Assembly: GCA_947568835.1 (NCBI GenBank)
Contig: CANOQG010000007.1
Span: 2,790,001 to 2,854,000, forward strand
Length of the DNA: 64,000 nucleotides
DNA from: Protonemura montana
Lineage: Eukaryota > Arthropoda > Insecta > Plecoptera > Nemouridae
Reading direction: 5' to 3'
Positions 13,648-28,800 of this stretch are shown here, one piece after another. Numbering within the stretch: position 1 is the first letter of the stretch; each line of letters starts with the position of its first letter. A model generated the notes under the pieces. That model did not search any database, was not told the DNA's origin, and was given only the letters and a program-made list of their open reading frames with translations. A program made the position numbers and the translations under genes.

Positions 13648-16600
13648 AAATGGGGCAGGACATAGGGTAGGACATGAGGCAGGACATGGGACAGGACATG
13701 GGGCAGGACATGGGGCAGGACATGGGACAGGACATAGGGCAGGACATGGGGCAGGACATGGGGCAAAACATGGGGCAGGACATGGGACAGGACATGGGGC
13801 AGGACATTGGCCAGGCTATGGGGCAGGACATGGGGCAGGACATGAGGCAGGACATGGGACATGGGGAAAGACATGGGGCAGGACATGGGGCAGGACATGG
13901 GGCAGGACATGGGGCAGGACATGGGACAGGACATAGGGCAGGACATGGGGCAGGACATGGGGCAGGACATGGGGCAGGACATGGGACAGGACATGGAGCA
14001 GGACATGGGGCAGGACATGGGGCAGGACATGGGACAGGACATAGGGAAGGACATGGGGCAGGACATGGGGCAGGACATGGGACAGGACATGGGACAGGAC
14101 ATAGGGCAGGACATGGGGCAGGACATGGGGCAGGACATAGGGCAGGACATGGGGCAGGACATGGGGCAGGACATGGGGCAGGACATGGGGCAGGACATAA
14201 GGCAGGACATTGGACAGGACATGGGGCAAAACATGGGGCAGGACATGGGACAGGACATGTTGCAGGACATGGGGCAGGACATGGGGCAGGACATGGGGCA
14301 GGACATGGGACATGAGGCAGGACAGGGGGAGGACATGGAGCGGGACATGGGGCAGGACATGGGGCAGGACATGGAGCAGGACATGGGGCAGGAAATGGGG
14401 CAGGACATGGGACAGGACATAGGGCAGGACATGGGGCAGGACATGAGGCAAGACATGGGGCAGGACATGGGACATAGGGCAGGACAGGGGAAGGACATGG
14501 AGCAGGACATGGGGCAGGACATGGGGCAGGACATAAGACAGGACATAGGGCAGGACATGGGGTAGGACATGGGGCAGGACATGGGGCAGGACATGGGACA
14601 TGGGGCAAGACATGGGGCAGGACATGGGGCAGGACATGGGGCAGGACATGGGGCAGGACATGGGACAGGACATAGGGCAGGACATGGGGCAGGACATGGG
14701 GCAGGACATAGGGCAGGACATGGGGCAGGACATGGGGCAGGACAGGGGGCAGGACATGGGGCAGGACATAAGGCAGGACATTGGACAGGACATGGGGCAA
14801 AACATGGGGCAGGACATGGGACAGGACATGTTGCAGGACATGGGGCAGGACATGGGGCAGGACATGGGGCAGGACATGGGACATGAGGCAGGACAGAGGG
14901 AGGACATGGAGCGGGACATGGGGCAGGACATGGGGCAGGACATGGAGCAGGACATGGGGCAGGAAATGGGGCAGGACATGGGGCAGGACATGGAGCAGGA
15001 CATGGGGCAGGACATTGGGCAGGACATGGGACAGGACATGGGGCAGGACATGGGGCAGGACATGGGGCAGGATATGGGGCAGGACATGGGGCAGGACATG
15101 AGGCAGGACATGGGACATGAGGTAAGACATGGAGCAGGACATGGAGCAGGACATGGGACAGGACATGGGGCAGGACATGGGGCAGGACATGGGGCATGAC
15201 ATGGGACATGGGGCAGGACATGGGGTGGAACATGGAGCAGAAAATGGGGCACGACATGGGGCAGGACATAGGGCAGGACATGGGGCAGGACATGGGGCAG
15301 GACATGGGGCAGGACATGGGACATGGGGCAAGACATGGGGCAGGACATAGGGCAGAACATGGGGCAGGACATGGGGAAGGACATGGGGCAGGACATGGGG
15401 CAGGACATGGGACATGGGGCAGGACAGGGGGAGGACATGGAGCAGGACATGGGGCAGGACATGGGGCAGGACATGGGGCAGGACATGGGGCAGGACATGG
15501 GGCAGGAAATGGGACAGGACAAAGGGCAGGACATGGGGCAGGACATGGGACATGGGGCAGGACATGGGGCAGGACATGGGGCATGACATGGGGCAGGACA
15601 TGGGACAGGACATGGGGCAGGACATGGGGCAGGACATGGGGCAGGACATGGGGCAGGACATGAGGCAGGACATGGGACAGGACATGGGGCAGGACATGGG
15701 GCAGGACATGGGACATGGAGCAGGACATGGGGCAGGACATGGAGCAGGACATGGGGCAGGACATGGGGCAGGACATAAGACAGGACATAGGGCAGGACAT
15801 GGGGTAGGACATGGGGCAGGACATGGGGCAGGACATGGGACATGGGGCAAGACATGGGGCAGGACATGGGGCAGGACATGGGGCAGGACATGGGGCAGGA
15901 CATGGGGCAGGACATGGGGCAGGAAATGGGGCAGGACATAGGGTAGGACATGAGGCAGGATAGGGACAGGACATGGGGCAGGACATGGGGCAGGACATGG
16001 GACAGGACATAGGGCAGGACATGGGGCAGGACATGGGGCAAAACATGGGGCAGGACATGGGACAGGACATGGGGCAGGACATTGGCCAGGCTATGGGGCA
16101 GGACATGGGGCAGGACATGAGGCAGGACATGGGACATGGGGAAAGACATGGGGCAGGACATGGGGCAGGACATGGGGCAGGACATGGGGCAGGACATGGG
16201 ACAGGACATAGGGCAGGACATGGGGCAGGACATGGGGCAGGACATGGGGCAGGACATGGGACAGGACATGGAGCAGGACATGGGGCAGGACATGGGGCAG
16301 GACATGGGACAGGACATAGGGAAGGACATGGGGCAGGACATGGGGCAGGACATGGGACAGGACATGGGACAGGACATAGGGCAGGACATGGGGCAGGACA
16401 TGGGGCAGGACATAGGGCAGGACATGGGGCAGGACATGGGGCAGGACATGGGGCAGGACATGGGGCAGGACATAAGGCAGGACATTGGACAGGACATGGG
16501 GCAAAACATGGGGCAGGACATGGGACAGGACATGTTGCAGGACATGGGGCAGGACATGGGGCAGGACATGGGGCAGGACATGGGACATGAGGCAGGACAG

Positions 16601-16935
16601 GGGGAGGACATGGAGCGGGACATGGGGCAGGACATGGGGCAGGACATGGAGCAGGACATGGGGCAGGAAATGGGGCAGGACATGGGACAGGACATAGGGC
16701 AGGACATGGGGCAGGACATGAGGCAAGACATGGGGCAGGACATGGGACATAGGGCAGGACAGGGGAAGGACATGGAGCAGGACATGGGGCAGGACATGGG
16801 GCAGGACATAAGACAGGACATAGGGCAGGACATGGGGTAGGACATGGGGCAGGACATGGGGCAGGACATGGGACATGGGGCAAGACATGGGGCAGGACAT
16901 GGGGCAGGACATGGGGCAGGACATGGGGCAGGACA
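12378..16935 (+). repeat. 2,276-bp tandem duplication
   Basis: About 12,378-14,653 recurs at 14,654-16,935. Matching variants keep an offset of 2,276 bp up to about 15,960 and 2,275 bp beyond it, because the second copy has lost one base where it reads gcaggatagggacagg. Landmark C (12948/15224) and landmark A (13806/16081) show the two offsets. The second copy also has a private unit acagggggcagg near 14,743. Confidence 0.87.
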
Positions 16936-17082
16936 TGGGGCAGGACATGGGACATGGGGCAGGACATGGGGCAGGACATGGGGCAGGACATGGGGCAGGA
17001 CATGGGGCAGGACATGGGGCAGGACATAGGGCAGGCTATGGGGCAGGACATGGGGCAGGACATGGAGCAGGACATGGGACAT

Positions 17083-20000
17083 GACATGGGACAGGACATG
17101 GGGCAGGACATGGCGCAGGACATGGGGCAGGACATGGGGCAGGACATGGGGCAGGACATAGGGCAGGACATGGGGTAGGACATGAGGCAGGACATGGGAC
17201 AGGACATGGGGCAGGACATGGGGCAGGACATGGGACAGGACATAGGGCAGGACATGGGGCAGGACATGGGGCAAAACATGGGGCAGGACATGGGACAGGA
17301 CATGGGGCAGGACATTGGCCAGGCTATTGGGCAGGACATGGGGCAGGACATGAGGCAGGACATGGGACATGGGGAAAGACATGGGGCAGGACATGGGGCA
17401 GGACATGGGGCAGGACATGGGGCAGGACATGGGACAGGACATAGGGCAGGACATGGGGCAGGACATGGGGCAGGACATGGGGCAGGACATGGGACAGGAC
17501 ATGGAGCAGGACATGGGGCAGGACATGGGGCAGGACATGGGACAGGACATAGGGAAGGACATGGGGCAGGACATGGGGCAGGACATGGGACAGGACATTG
17601 CACAGGACATAGGGCAGGACATGGGGCAGGACATGGGGCAGGACATAGGGCAGGACATGGGGCAGGACATGGGGCAGGACATGGGGCAGGACATGGGGCA
17701 GGACATGAGGCAGGACATTGGACAGGACATGGGGCAAAACATGGGGCAGGACATGGGACTGGACATGGGGCAGGACATGGGGCAGGACATGGGGCAGGAC
17801 ATGGGGCAGGACATGGGACATGAGGCAGGACAGGGGGAGGACATGGAGCGGGACATGGGGCAGGACATGGGGCAGGACATGGAGCAGGACATGGGGCAGG
17901 AAATGGGGCAGGACATGAAACAGGACATAGGGCAGGACATGGGGCAGGACATGAGGCAGGACATGGGGCAGGACATAAGACATAGGGCAGGACAGGGGGA
18001 GGACATGGAGCAGGACATGGGGCATTACATGGGGCAGGACATAAGACAGGACATAGGGCAGGACATGGGGCAGGACATGGGGCAGGACATGGGGCAGGAC
18101 ATGGGACATGGGGCAAGACATGGGGCAGGACATGAGGCAGGACATGGGGCAGGACATGGGGCAGGACATGGGGCAGGACATGGGGTAGGACATGGGGCAG
18201 GAAATGGGACAGGACAAGGGGCAGGACATGGGGCAGGACATGGGACATGGGGCAGGACATGGGGCAGGACATGGGGCAGGACATGGGGCAGGACATGGGG
18301 CAGGACATGGGGCAGGACATGGGGCAGGACATAGGGCAGGACATGGGGCAGGACATGGGGCAGGACATGGAGCAGGACATGGGACATGACATGGGACAGG
18401 ACATGGGGCAGGACATGGGGCAGGACATGGGGAAGGACATAGGGCAGGACATGGGGCAGGACATGGGGCAGGACATGGGGCAGGACATGGGACAGGACAT
18501 AGGGCAGGACATGGGGCAGGACAGGGAGCAGGACATGGGGCAGGACATGGGACAGGACATGGGGCAGGACATTGGCCAGGCTATGGGGCAGGACATGGGG
18601 CAGGACATGAGGCAGGACATGGGACATGGGGAAAGACATGGGGCAGGACATGGGGCAGGACATGGGGCAGGACATGGGGCAGGACATGGGACAGGACATA
18701 GGGCAGGACATGGGGCAGGACATGGGGCAGGACATGGGGCAGGACATGGGACAGGACATGGAGCAGGACATGGGGCAGGACATGGGGCAGGACATGGGAC
18801 AGGACATAGGGAAGGACATGGGGCAGGACATGGGGCAGGACATGGGACAGGACATTGCACAGGACATAGGGCAGGACATGGGGCAGGACATGGGGCAGGA
18901 CATAGGGCAGGACATGGGGCAGGACATGGGGCAGGACATGGGGCAGGACATGGGGCAGGACATGAGGCAGGACATTGGACAGGACATGGGGCAAAACATG
19001 GGGCAGGACATGGGACTGGACATGGGGCAGGACATGGGGCAGGACATGGGGCAGGACATGGGGCAGGACATGGGACATGAGGCAGGACAGGGGGAGGACA
19101 TGGAGCGGGACATGGGGCAGGACATGGGGCAGGACATGGAGCAGGACATGGGGCAGGAAATGGGGCAGGACATGAAACAGGACATAGGGCAGGACATGGG
19201 GCAGGACATGAGGCAGGACATGGGGCAGGACATAAGACATAGGGCAGGACAGGGGGAGGACATGGAGCAGGACATGGGGCATTACATGGGGCAGGACATA
19301 AGACAGGACATAGGGCAGGACATGGGGCAGGACATGGGGCAGGACATGGGGCAGGACATGGGACATGGGGCAAGACATGGGGCAGGACATGAGGCAGGAC
19401 ATGGGGCAGGACATGGGGCAGGACATGGGGCAGGACATGGGGTAGGACATGGGGCAGGAAATGGGACAGGACAAGGGGCAGGACATGGGGCAGGACATGG
19501 GACATGGGGCAGGACATGGGGCAGGACATGGGGCAGGACATGGGGCAGGACATGGGGCAGGACATGGGGCAGGACATGGGGCAGGACATAGGGCAGGACA
19601 TGGGGCAGGACATGGGGCAGGACATGGAGCAGGACATGGGACATGACATGGGACAGGACATGGGGCAGGACATGGGGCAGGACATGGGGAAGGACATAGG
19701 GCAGGACATGGGGCAGGACATGGGGCAGGACATGGGGCAGGACATAGGGCAGGACATGGGGCAGGACATGGGGCGGGACAGGGAGCAGGACATGGGGCAG
19801 GACATTGGGCAGGACATGGGACAGGACATGGGGCAGGACATGGGGCAGGACATGGGGCAGGATATGGGGCAGGACATGGGGCAGGACATGAGGCAGGACA
19901 TGGGACATGAGGTAAGACATGGGGCAGGACATGGAGCAGGACATGGGACAGGACATGGGGCAGGACATGGGGCAGGACATGGGGCATGACATGGGACATG

Positions 20001-23000
20001 GGGCAGGACATGGGGTGGAACATGGAGCAGAAAATGGGGCACGACATGGGGCAGGACATAGGGCAGGACATGGTGCAGGACATGGGGCAGGACATGGGGA
20101 AGAACATGGGACATGGGGCAAGACATGGGGCAGGACATAGGGCAGGACATGGGGCAGGACATGGGGCAGGACATAAGACAGGACATAGGGCAGGACATGG
20201 GGTAGGACATGGGGCAGGACATGGGGCAGGACATGGGACATGGGGCAAGACATGGGGCAGGACATGGGGCAGGACATGGGGCAGGACATGGGGCAGGACA
20301 TGGGGCAGGACATGGGACATGGGGCAGGACATGGGGCAGGACATGGGGCAGGACATGGGACAGGACATGGAGCAGGACATGGGGCAGGACATGGGGTAGG
20401 ACATGGGACAGGACATAGGGAAGGACATGGGGCAGGACATGGGGCAGGACATGGGACAGGACATGGGACAGGACATAGGGCAGGACATGGGGCAGGACAT
20501 GGGGCAGGACATAGGGCAGGACATGGGGCAGGACATGGGGCAGGACATGGGGCAGGACATGGGGCAGGACATGAGGCAGGACATTGGACAGGACATGGGA
20601 CTGGACATGGGGCAGGACATGGGGCAGGACATGGGGCAGGACATGGGGCAGGACATGGGACATGAGGCAGGACAGGGGGAGGACATGGAGCGGGACATGG
20701 GGCAGGACATGGGGCAGGACATGGAGCAGGACATGGGGCAGGAAATGGGGCAGGACATGGGACAGGACATAGGGCAGGACATGGGGCAGGACATGAGGCA
20801 GGACATAGGGCAGGACATAAGACATAGGGCAGGACAGGGGGAGGACATGGAGCAGGACATGGGGCATTACATGGGGCAGGACATAAGACAGGACATAGGG
20901 CAGGACATGGGGCAGGACATGGGGCAGGACATGGGGCAGGACATGGGACATGGGGCAAGACATGGGGCAGGACATGAGGCAGGACATGGGGCAGGACATG
21001 GGGCAGGACATGGGGCAGGACATGGGGTAGGACATGGGGCAGGAAATGGGACAGGACAAGGGGCAGGACATGGGGCAGGACATGGGACATGGGGCAGGAC
21101 ATGGGGCAGGACATGGGGCAGGACATGGGGCAGGACATGGGGCAGGACATGGGGCAGGACATGGGGCAGGACATAGGGCAGGACATGGGGCAGGACATGG
21201 GGCAGGACATGGAGCAGGACATGGGACATGACATGGGACAGGACATGGGGCAGGACATGGGGCAGGACATGGGGAAGGACATAGGGCAGGACATGGGGCA
21301 GGACATGGGGCAGGACATGGGGCAGGACATAGGGCAGGACATGGGGCAGGACATGGGGCAGGACATGGAGCAGGACATGGGGCAGGACATTGGGCAGGAC
21401 TTGGGACAGGACATGGGGCAGGACATGGGGCAGGACATGGGGCAGGATATGGGGCAGGACATGGGGCAGGACATGAGGCAGGACATGGGACATGAGGTAA
21501 GACATGGAGCAGGACATGGAGCAGGACATGGGACAGGACATGGGGCAGGACATGGGGCAGGACATGGGGCATGACATGGGACATGGGGCAGGACATGGGG
21601 TGGAACATGGAGCAGAAAATGGGGCACGACATGGGGCAGGACATAGGGCAGGACATGGGGCAGGACATGGGGCAGGACATGGGGCAGGACATGGGACATG
21701 GGGCAAGACATGGGGCAGGACATAGGGCAGGACATGGGGCAGGACATGGGGAAGGACATGGGGCAGGACATGGGGCAGGACATGGGACATGGGGCAGGAC
21801 AGGGGGAGGACATGGAGCAGGACATGGGGCAGGACATGGGGCAGGACATGGGGCAGGACATGGGGCAGGACATGGGGCAGGAAATGGGACAGGACAAAGG
21901 GCAGGACATGGGGCAGGACATGGGACATGGGGCAGGACATGGGGCAGGACATGGGGCATGACATGGGGCAGGACATGGGACAGGACATGGGGCAGGACAT
22001 GGGGCAGGACATGGGGCAGGACATGGGGCAGGACATGAGGCAGGACATGGGACAGGACATGGGGCAGGACATGGGGCAGGACATGGGACATGGAGCAGGA
22101 CATGGGGCAGGACATGGAGCAGGACATGGGGCAGGACATGGGGCAGGACATAAGACAGGACATAGGGCAGGACATGGGGTAGGACATGGGGCAGGACATG
22201 GGGCAGGACATGGGACATGGGGCAAGACATGGGGCAGGACATGGGGCAGGACATGGGGCAGGACATGGGGCAGGACATGGGGCAGGACATGGGGCAGGAA
22301 ATGGGGCAGGACATAGGGTAGGACATGAGGCAGGACATGGGACAGGACATGGGGCAGGACATGGGGCAGGACATGGGACAGGACATAGGGCAGGACATGG
22401 GGCAGGACATGGGGCAAAACATGGGGCAGGACATGGGACAGGACATGGGGCAGGACATTGGCCAGGCTATGGGGCAGGACATGGGGCAGGACATGAGGCA
22501 GGACATGGGACATGGGGAAAGACATGGGGCAGGACATGGGGCAGGACATGGGGCAGGACATGGGGCAGGACATGGGACAGGACATAGGGCAGGACATGGG
22601 GCAGGACATGGGGCAGGACATGGGGCAGGACATGGGACAGGACATGGAGCAGGACATGGGGCAGGACATGGGGCAGGACATGGGACAGGACATAGGGAAG
22701 GACATGGGGCAGGACATGGGGCAGGACATGGGACAGGACATGGGACAGGACATAGGGCAGGACATGGGGCAGGACATGGGGCAGGACATAGGGCAGGACA
22801 TGGGGCAGGACATGGGGCAGGACATGGGGCAGGACATGGGGCAGGACATAAGGCAGGACATTGGACAGGACATGGGGCAAAACATGGGGCAGGACATGGG
22901 ACAGGACATGTTGCAGGACATGGGGCAGGACATGGGGCAGGACATGGGGCAGGACATGGGACATGAGGCAGGACAGAGGGAGGACATGGAGCGGGACATG

Positions 23001-23062
23001 GGGCAGGACATGGGGCAGGACATGGAGCAGGACATGGGGCAGGAAATGGGGCAGGACATGGG
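17083..23062 (+). repeat. Near-copy of 6,703-12,706 (offset 10,380 then 10,356)
   Basis: Variant order from 17,083 follows that of 6,703 at offset 10,380, including the 1,257-bp duplication (here about 17,276-18,532 and 18,533-19,745). Near 20,600 two units (24 bp, including the gcaaaacat variant) are missing relative to 10,220-10,243, after which the offset is 10,356 up to about 23,062. Private changes include gaagaacatgg near 20,100 and ggcgggacaggg near 19,775. Confidence 0.87.
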
Positions 23063-25869
23063 ACAGGACATAGGGCAGGACATGGGGCAGGACATGAGGC
23101 AAGACATGGGGCAGGACATGGGACATAGGGCAGGACAGGGGAAGGACATGGAGCAGGACATGGGGCAGGACATGGGGCAGGACATAAGACAGGACATAGG
23201 GCAGGACATGGGGTAGGACATGGGGCAGGACATGGGGCAGGACATGGGACATGGGGCAAGACATGGGGCAGGACATGGGGCAGGACATGGGGCAGGACAT
23301 GGGGCAGGACATGGGACAGGACATAGGGCAGGACATGGGGCAGGACATGAGGCAGGACATAGGGCAGGACATAAGACATAGGGCAGGACAGGGGGAGGAC
23401 ATGGAGCAGGACATGGGGCATTACATGGGGCAGGACATAAGACAGGACATAGGGCAGGACATGGGGCAGGACATGGGGCAGGACATGGGGCAGGACATGG
23501 GACATGGGGCAAGACATGGGGCAGGACATGAGGCAGGACATGGGGCAGGACATGGGGCAGGACATGGGGCAGGACATGGGGTAGGACATGGGGCAGGAAA
23601 TGGGACAGGACAAGGGGCAGGACATGGGGCAGGACATGGGACATGGGGCAGGACATGGGGCAGGACATGGGGCAGGACATGGGGCAGGACATGGGGCAGG
23701 ACATGGGGCAGGACATGGGGCAGGACATAGGGCAGGACATGGGGCAGGACATGGGGCAGGACATGGAGCAGGACATGGGACATGACATGGGACAGGACAT
23801 GGGGCAGGACATGGGGCAGGACATGGGGAAGGACATAGGGCAGGACATGGGGCAGGACATGGGGCAGGACATGGGGCAGGACATAGGGCAGGACATGGGG
23901 CAGGACATGGGGCAGGACATGGAGCAGGACATGGGGCAGGACATTGGGCAGGACTTGGGACAGGACATGGGGCAGGACATGGGGCAGGACATGGGGCAGG
24001 ATATGGGGCAGGACATGGGGCAGGACATGAGGCAGGACATGGGACATGAGGTAAGACATGGAGCAGGACATGGAGCAGGACATGGGACAGGACATGGGGC
24101 AGGACATGGGGCAGGACATGGGGCATGACATGGGACATGGGGCAGGACATGGGGTGGAACATGGAGCAGAAAATGGGGCACGACATGGGGCAGGACATAG
24201 GGCAGGACATGGGGCAGGACATGGGGCAGGACATGGGGCAGGACATGGGACATGGGGCAAGACATGGGGCAGGACATAGGGCAGGACATGGGGCAGGACA
24301 TGGGGAAGGACATGGGGCAGGACATGGGGCAGGACATGGGACATGGGGCAGGACAGGGGGAGGACATGGAGCAGGACATGGGGCAGGACATGGGGCAGGA
24401 CATGGGGCAGGACATGGGGCAGGACATGGGGCAGGAAATGGGACAGGACAAAGGGCAGGACATGGGGCAGGACATGGGACATGGGGCAGGACATGGGGCA
24501 GGACATGGGGCATGACATGGGGCAGGACATGGGACAGGACATGGGGCAGGACATGGGGCAGGACATGGGGCAGGACATGGGGCAGGACATGAGGCAGGAC
24601 ATGGGACAGGACATGGGGCAGGACATGGGGCAGGACATGGGACATGGAGCAGGACATGGGGCAGGACATGGAGCAGGACATGGGGCAGGACATGGGGCAG
24701 GACATAAGACAGGACATAGGGCAGGACATGGGGTAGGACATGGGGCAGGACATGGGGCAGGACATGGGACATGGGGCAAGACATGGGGCAGGACATGGGG
24801 CAGGACATGGGGCAGGACATGGGGCAGGACATGGGGCAGGACATGGGGCAGGAAATGGGGCAGGACATAGGGTAGGACATGAGGCAGGACATGGGACAGG
24901 ACATGGGGCAGGACATGGGGCAGGACATGGGACAGGACATAGGGCAGGACATGGGGCAGGACATGGGGCAAAACATGGGGCAGGACATGGGACAGGACAT
25001 GGGGCAGGACATTGGCCAGGCTATGGGGCAGGACATGGGGCAGGACATGAGGCAGGACATGGGACATGGGGAAAGACATGGGGCAGGACATGGGGCAGGA
25101 CATGGGGCAGGACATGGGGCAGGACATGGGACAGGACATAGGGCAGGACATGGGGCAGGACATGGGGCAGGACATGGGGCAGGACATGGGACAGGACATG
25201 GAGCAGGACATGGGGCAGGACATGGGGCAGGACATGGGACAGGACATAGGGAAGGACATGGGGCAGGACATGGGGCAGGACATGGGACAGGACATGGGAC
25301 AGGACATAGGGCAGGACATGGGGCAGGACATGGGGCAGGACATAGGGCAGGACATGGGGCAGGACATGGGGCAGGACATGGGGCAGGACATGGGGCAGGA
25401 CATAAGGCAGGACATTGGACAGGACATGGGGCAAAACATGGGGCAGGACATGGGACAGGACATGTTGCAGGACATGGGGCAGGACATGGGGCAGGACATG
25501 GGGCAGGACATGGGACATGAGGCAGGACAGAGGGAGGACATGGAGCGGGACATGGGGCAGGACATGGGGCAGGACATGGAGCAGGACATGGGGCAGGAAA
25601 TGGGGCAGGACATGGGACAGGACATAGGGCAGGACATGGGGCAGGACATGAGGCAAGACATGGGGCAGGACATGGGACATAGGGCAGGACAGGGGAAGGA
25701 CATGGAGCAGGACATGGGGCAGGACATGGGGCAGGACATAAGACAGGACATAGGGCAGGACATGGGGTAGGACATGGGGCAGGACATGGGGCAGGACATG
25801 GGACATGGGGCAAGACATGGGGCAGGACATGGGGCAGGACATGGGGCAGGACATGGGGCAGGACATGGG
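20740..25869 (+). repeat. 2,554-bp tandem duplication
   Basis: About 20,750-23,303 and 23,304-25,857 match at an offset of 2,554 bp (landmark B at 20867/23421, C at 21599/24153, A at 22457/25011). Both copies share the rare unit acttgggacagg (near 21,409 and 23,963), which I did not see to the left of this point. The match ends at 23,316/25,870. Confidence 0.87.
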
Positions 25870-28800
25870 GCAGGACATGGGACATGGGGCAGGACATGGG
25901 GCAGGACATGGGGCAGGACATGGGGCAGGACATGGGGCAGGACATGGGGCAGGACATAGGGCAGGCCATGGGGCAGGACATGGGGCAGGACATGGAGCAG
26001 GACATGGGACATGACATGGGACAGGACATGGGGCAGGACATGGCGCAGGACATGGGGCAGGACATGGGGCAGGACATGGGGCAGGACATAGGGCAGGACA
26101 TGGGGTAGGACATGAGGCAGGACATGGGACAGGACATGGGGCAGGACATGGGGCAGGACATGGGACAGGACATAGGGCAGGACATGGGGCAGGACATGGG
26201 GCAAAACATGGGGCAGGACATGGGACAGGACATGGGGCAGGACATTGGCCAGGCTATGGGGCAGGACATGGGGCAGGACATGAGGCAGGACATGGGACAT
26301 GGGGAAAGACATGGGGCAGGACATGGGGCAGGACATGGGGCAGGACATGGGGCAGGACATGGGACAGGACATAGGGCAGGACATGGGGCAGGACATGGGG
26401 CAGGACATGGGGCAGGACATGGGACAGGACATGGAGCAGGACATGGGGCAGGACATGGGGCAGGACATGGGACAGGACATAGGGAAGGACATGGGGCAGG
26501 ACATGGGGCAGGACATGGGACAGGACATTGCACAGGACATAGGGCAGGACATGGGGCAGGACATGGGGCAGGACATAGGGCAGGACATGGGGCAGGACAT
26601 GGGGCAGGACATGGGGCAGGACATGGGGCAGGACATGAGGCAGGACATTGGACAGGACATGGGGCAAAACATGGGGCAGGACATGGGACTGGACATGGGG
26701 CAGGACATGGGGCAGGACATGGGGCAGGACATGGGGCAGGACATGGGACATGAGGCAGGACAGGGGGAGGACATGGAGCGGGACATGGGGCAGGACATGG
26801 GGCAGGACATGGAGCAGGACATGGGGCAGGAAATGGGGCAGGACATGAAACAGGACATAGGGCAGGACATGGGGCAGGACATGAGGCAGGACATGGGGCA
26901 GGACATAAGACATAGGGCAGGACAGGGGGAGGACATGGAGCAGGACATGGGGCATTACATGGGGCAGGACATAAGACAGGACATAGGGCAGGACATGGGG
27001 CAGGACATGGGGCAGGACATGGGGCAGGACATGGGACATGGGGCAAGACATGGGGCAGGACATGAGGCAGGACATGGGGCAGGACATGGGGCAGGACATG
27101 GGGAAGGACATGGGGCAGGACATGGGGCAGGACATGGGACATGGGGCAGGACAGGGGGAGGACATGGAGCAGGACATGGGGCAGGACATGGGGCAGGACA
27201 TGGGGCAGGACATGGGGCAGGACATGGGGCAGGAAATGGGACAGGACAAAGGGCAGGACATGGGGCAGGACATGGGACATGGGGCAGGACATGGGGCAGG
27301 ACATGGGGCATGACATGGGGCAGGACATGGGACAGGACATGGGGCAGGACATGGGGCAGGACATGGGGCAGGACATGGGGCAGGACATGAGGCAGGACAT
27401 GGGACAGGACAATGGGCAGGACATGGGGCAGGACATGGGACATGGAGCAGGACATGGGGCAGGACATGGAGCAGGACATGGGGCAGGACATGGGGCAGGA
27501 CATAAGACAGGACATAGGGCAGGACATGGGGTAGGACATGGGGCAGGACATGGGGCAGGACATGGGACATGGGGCAAGACATGGGGCAGGACATGGGGCA
27601 GGACATGGGGCAGGACATGGGGCAGGACATGGGGCAGGACATGGGGCAGGAAATGGGGCAGGACATAGGGTAGGACATGAGGCAGGACATGGGACAGGAC
27701 ATGGGGCAGGACATGGGGCAGGACATAAGGCAGGACATTGGACAGGACATGGGGCAAAACATGGGGCAGGACATGGGACAGGACATGTTGCAGGACATGG
27801 GACAGGACATAGGGCAGGACATGGGGCAGGACAGGGAGCAGGACATGGGGCAGGACATGGGACAGGACATGGGGCAGGACATTGGCCAGGCTATGGGGCA
27901 GGACATGGGGCAGGACATGAGGCAGGACATGGGACATGGGGAAAGACATGGGGCAGGACATGGGGCAGGACATGGGGCAGGACATGGGGCAGGACATGGG
28001 ACAGGACATAGGGCAGGACATGGGGCAGGACATGGGGCAGGACATGGGGCAGGACATGGGGCAGGACATGGGACAGGACATTGCACAGGACATAGGGCAG
28101 GACATGGGGCAGGACATGGGGCAGGACATAGGGCAGGACATGGGGCAGGACATGGGGCAGGACATGTGGCAGGACATGGGGCAGGACATGAGGCAGGACA
28201 TTGGACAGGACATGGGGCAAAACATGGGGCAGGACATGGGACTGGACATGGGGCAGGACATGGGGCAGGACATGGGGCAGGACATGGGGCAGGACATGGG
28301 ACATGAGGCAGGACAGGGGGAGGACATGGAGCGGGACATGGGGCAGGACATGGGGCAGGACATGGAGCAGGACATGGGGCAGGAAATGGGGCAGGACATG
28401 AAACAGGACATAGGGCAGGACATGGGGCAGGACATGAGGCAGGACATGGGGCAGGACATAAGACATAGGGCAGGACAGGGGGAGGACATGGAGCAGGACA
28501 TGGGGCATTACATGGGGCAGGACATAAGACAGGACATAGGGCAGGACATGGGGCAGGACATGGGGCAGGACATGGGGCAGGACATGGGACATGGGGCAAG
28601 ACATGGGGCAGGACATGAGGCAGGACATGGGGCAGGACATGGGGCAGGACATGGGGCAGGACATGGGGTAGGACATGGGGCAGGAAATGGGACAGGACAA
28701 GGGGCAGGACATGGGGCAGGACATGGGACATGGGGCAGGACATGGGGCAGGACATGGGGCAGGACATGGGGCAGGACATGGGGCAGGACATGGGGCAGGA

